In this document: one piece after another, positions 63,809 through 64,000 of the stretch
Layout: every line of letters begins with the position of its first letter
Numbering within the stretch: position 1 is the stretch's first letter
Assembly: GCA_032622095.1 (NCBI GenBank)
Contig: CP136068.1
Span: forward strand, 156,513,151-156,577,150
DNA: 64,000 bases
DNA from: Siphonodentalium dalli
Lineage: Eukaryota > Mollusca > Scaphopoda > Gadilida > Siphonodentaliidae
Direction: 5' to 3'
Notes under the pieces: model-generated
Database searches by the model: none
Told to the model about the DNA's origin: nothing
What the model saw: only the letters and a program-made list of their open reading frames with translations
Made by a program: the position numbers and the translations under genes

Positions 63809-64000
63809 GTGAGTATCTCCATCTCTCTCTCCTGGATGACTGTTTTCTATGTTTTTTGTGGCTCTTACTGACCCGGCTCAAGGCCCTTGCCCGTGTTTAT
63901 GCCCACCCATATCTTTTGGCCAAATTCCATGTACAGGGGTATATTCCAGTTTAAGCCCACCCCAAATTTTTTTCAATTTCAGCGGTGGTAAGTAAGTATT

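Larger units (their letters stand above)
53846..64000 (+). repeat. Right arm of large inverted repeat
   Basis: Partner of 25029-39327. Private insertions here are 57406-57879 (MULE-like) and 62907-63299 (TTAA MITE). The arm runs off the window end. Confidence 0.95.

Overview
The window is animal (metazoan) genomic DNA. It is AT-rich, intron-rich and full of short inverted-repeat transposons and minisatellites. Only one host gene is recognisable, ZSWIM2, with canonical GT-AG introns and a domain order (SWIM, RING, ZZ, RING) typical of animals. The repeat content (TTAA-type MITEs, Helitron, hAT, a pogo-like element, a MetaSINE-like tRNA-derived SINE, a CR1/L2-like LINE tail) suits a marine invertebrate, most likely a bivalve or other mollusc. 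Species cannot be fixed from sequence alone. There is no bacterial, viral or CRISPR content.

Layout. A run of exactly 100 N (39328-39427) splits the window. To its right, ZSWIM2 starts at 43344 on the + strand. Exons 1-5 (43344-52657) lie in single-copy sequence and exons 6-8 (54762-63808) follow; the gene runs off the window. To its left, ZSWIM2 exons 6-11 lie on the - strand (38334 down to a stop codon at 9522). Sequence 25029-39327 is the reverse complement of 53846-64000, and the match reaches the gap edge exactly. The arms differ by SNPs, minisatellite copy number and at least five clean insertions, while the exons stay open in both. This looks like two haplotype copies of one locus scaffolded head to head, though a true inverted duplication cannot be excluded. 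Splicing right-hand exons 1-8 to left-hand exons 9-11 in silico gives a consistent frame of 773 codons including stop.

1-9.5 kb is downstream of the gene and holds nested MITEs: hAT-like 1824-3187, a 1.77-kb CAGGGC-ended element at 6264-8035, TTAA elements, and a two-hairpin family. 9.5-25 kb holds exons 11, 10 and 9 with large introns carrying a LINE fragment, hairpin MITEs and minisatellites. 25-39.3 kb and 53.8-64 kb are the two arms, with a Helitron-like element in each and private insertions of pogo, PIF/Harbinger, MULE-like and TTAA type. 39.4-43.3 kb is the upstream flank. 43.3-53.8 kb is the 5' half of the gene, whose introns hold a 43-bp satellite interrupted by a hAT element, TTAA MITEs, and a near-perfect palindrome that carries a hammerhead-ribozyme-like core on both strands.

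Most notable: (i) the two arms give natural filled/empty sites that prove target-site duplications for several element types; (ii) one ~66-bp palindromic core is shared by TTAA MITE families with different ends; (iii) several ZSWIM2 exon edges (exons 2, 4, 5, 7, 11) have partial duplicate copies beside them, producing decoy splice sites; (iv) the hammerhead-like palindrome.
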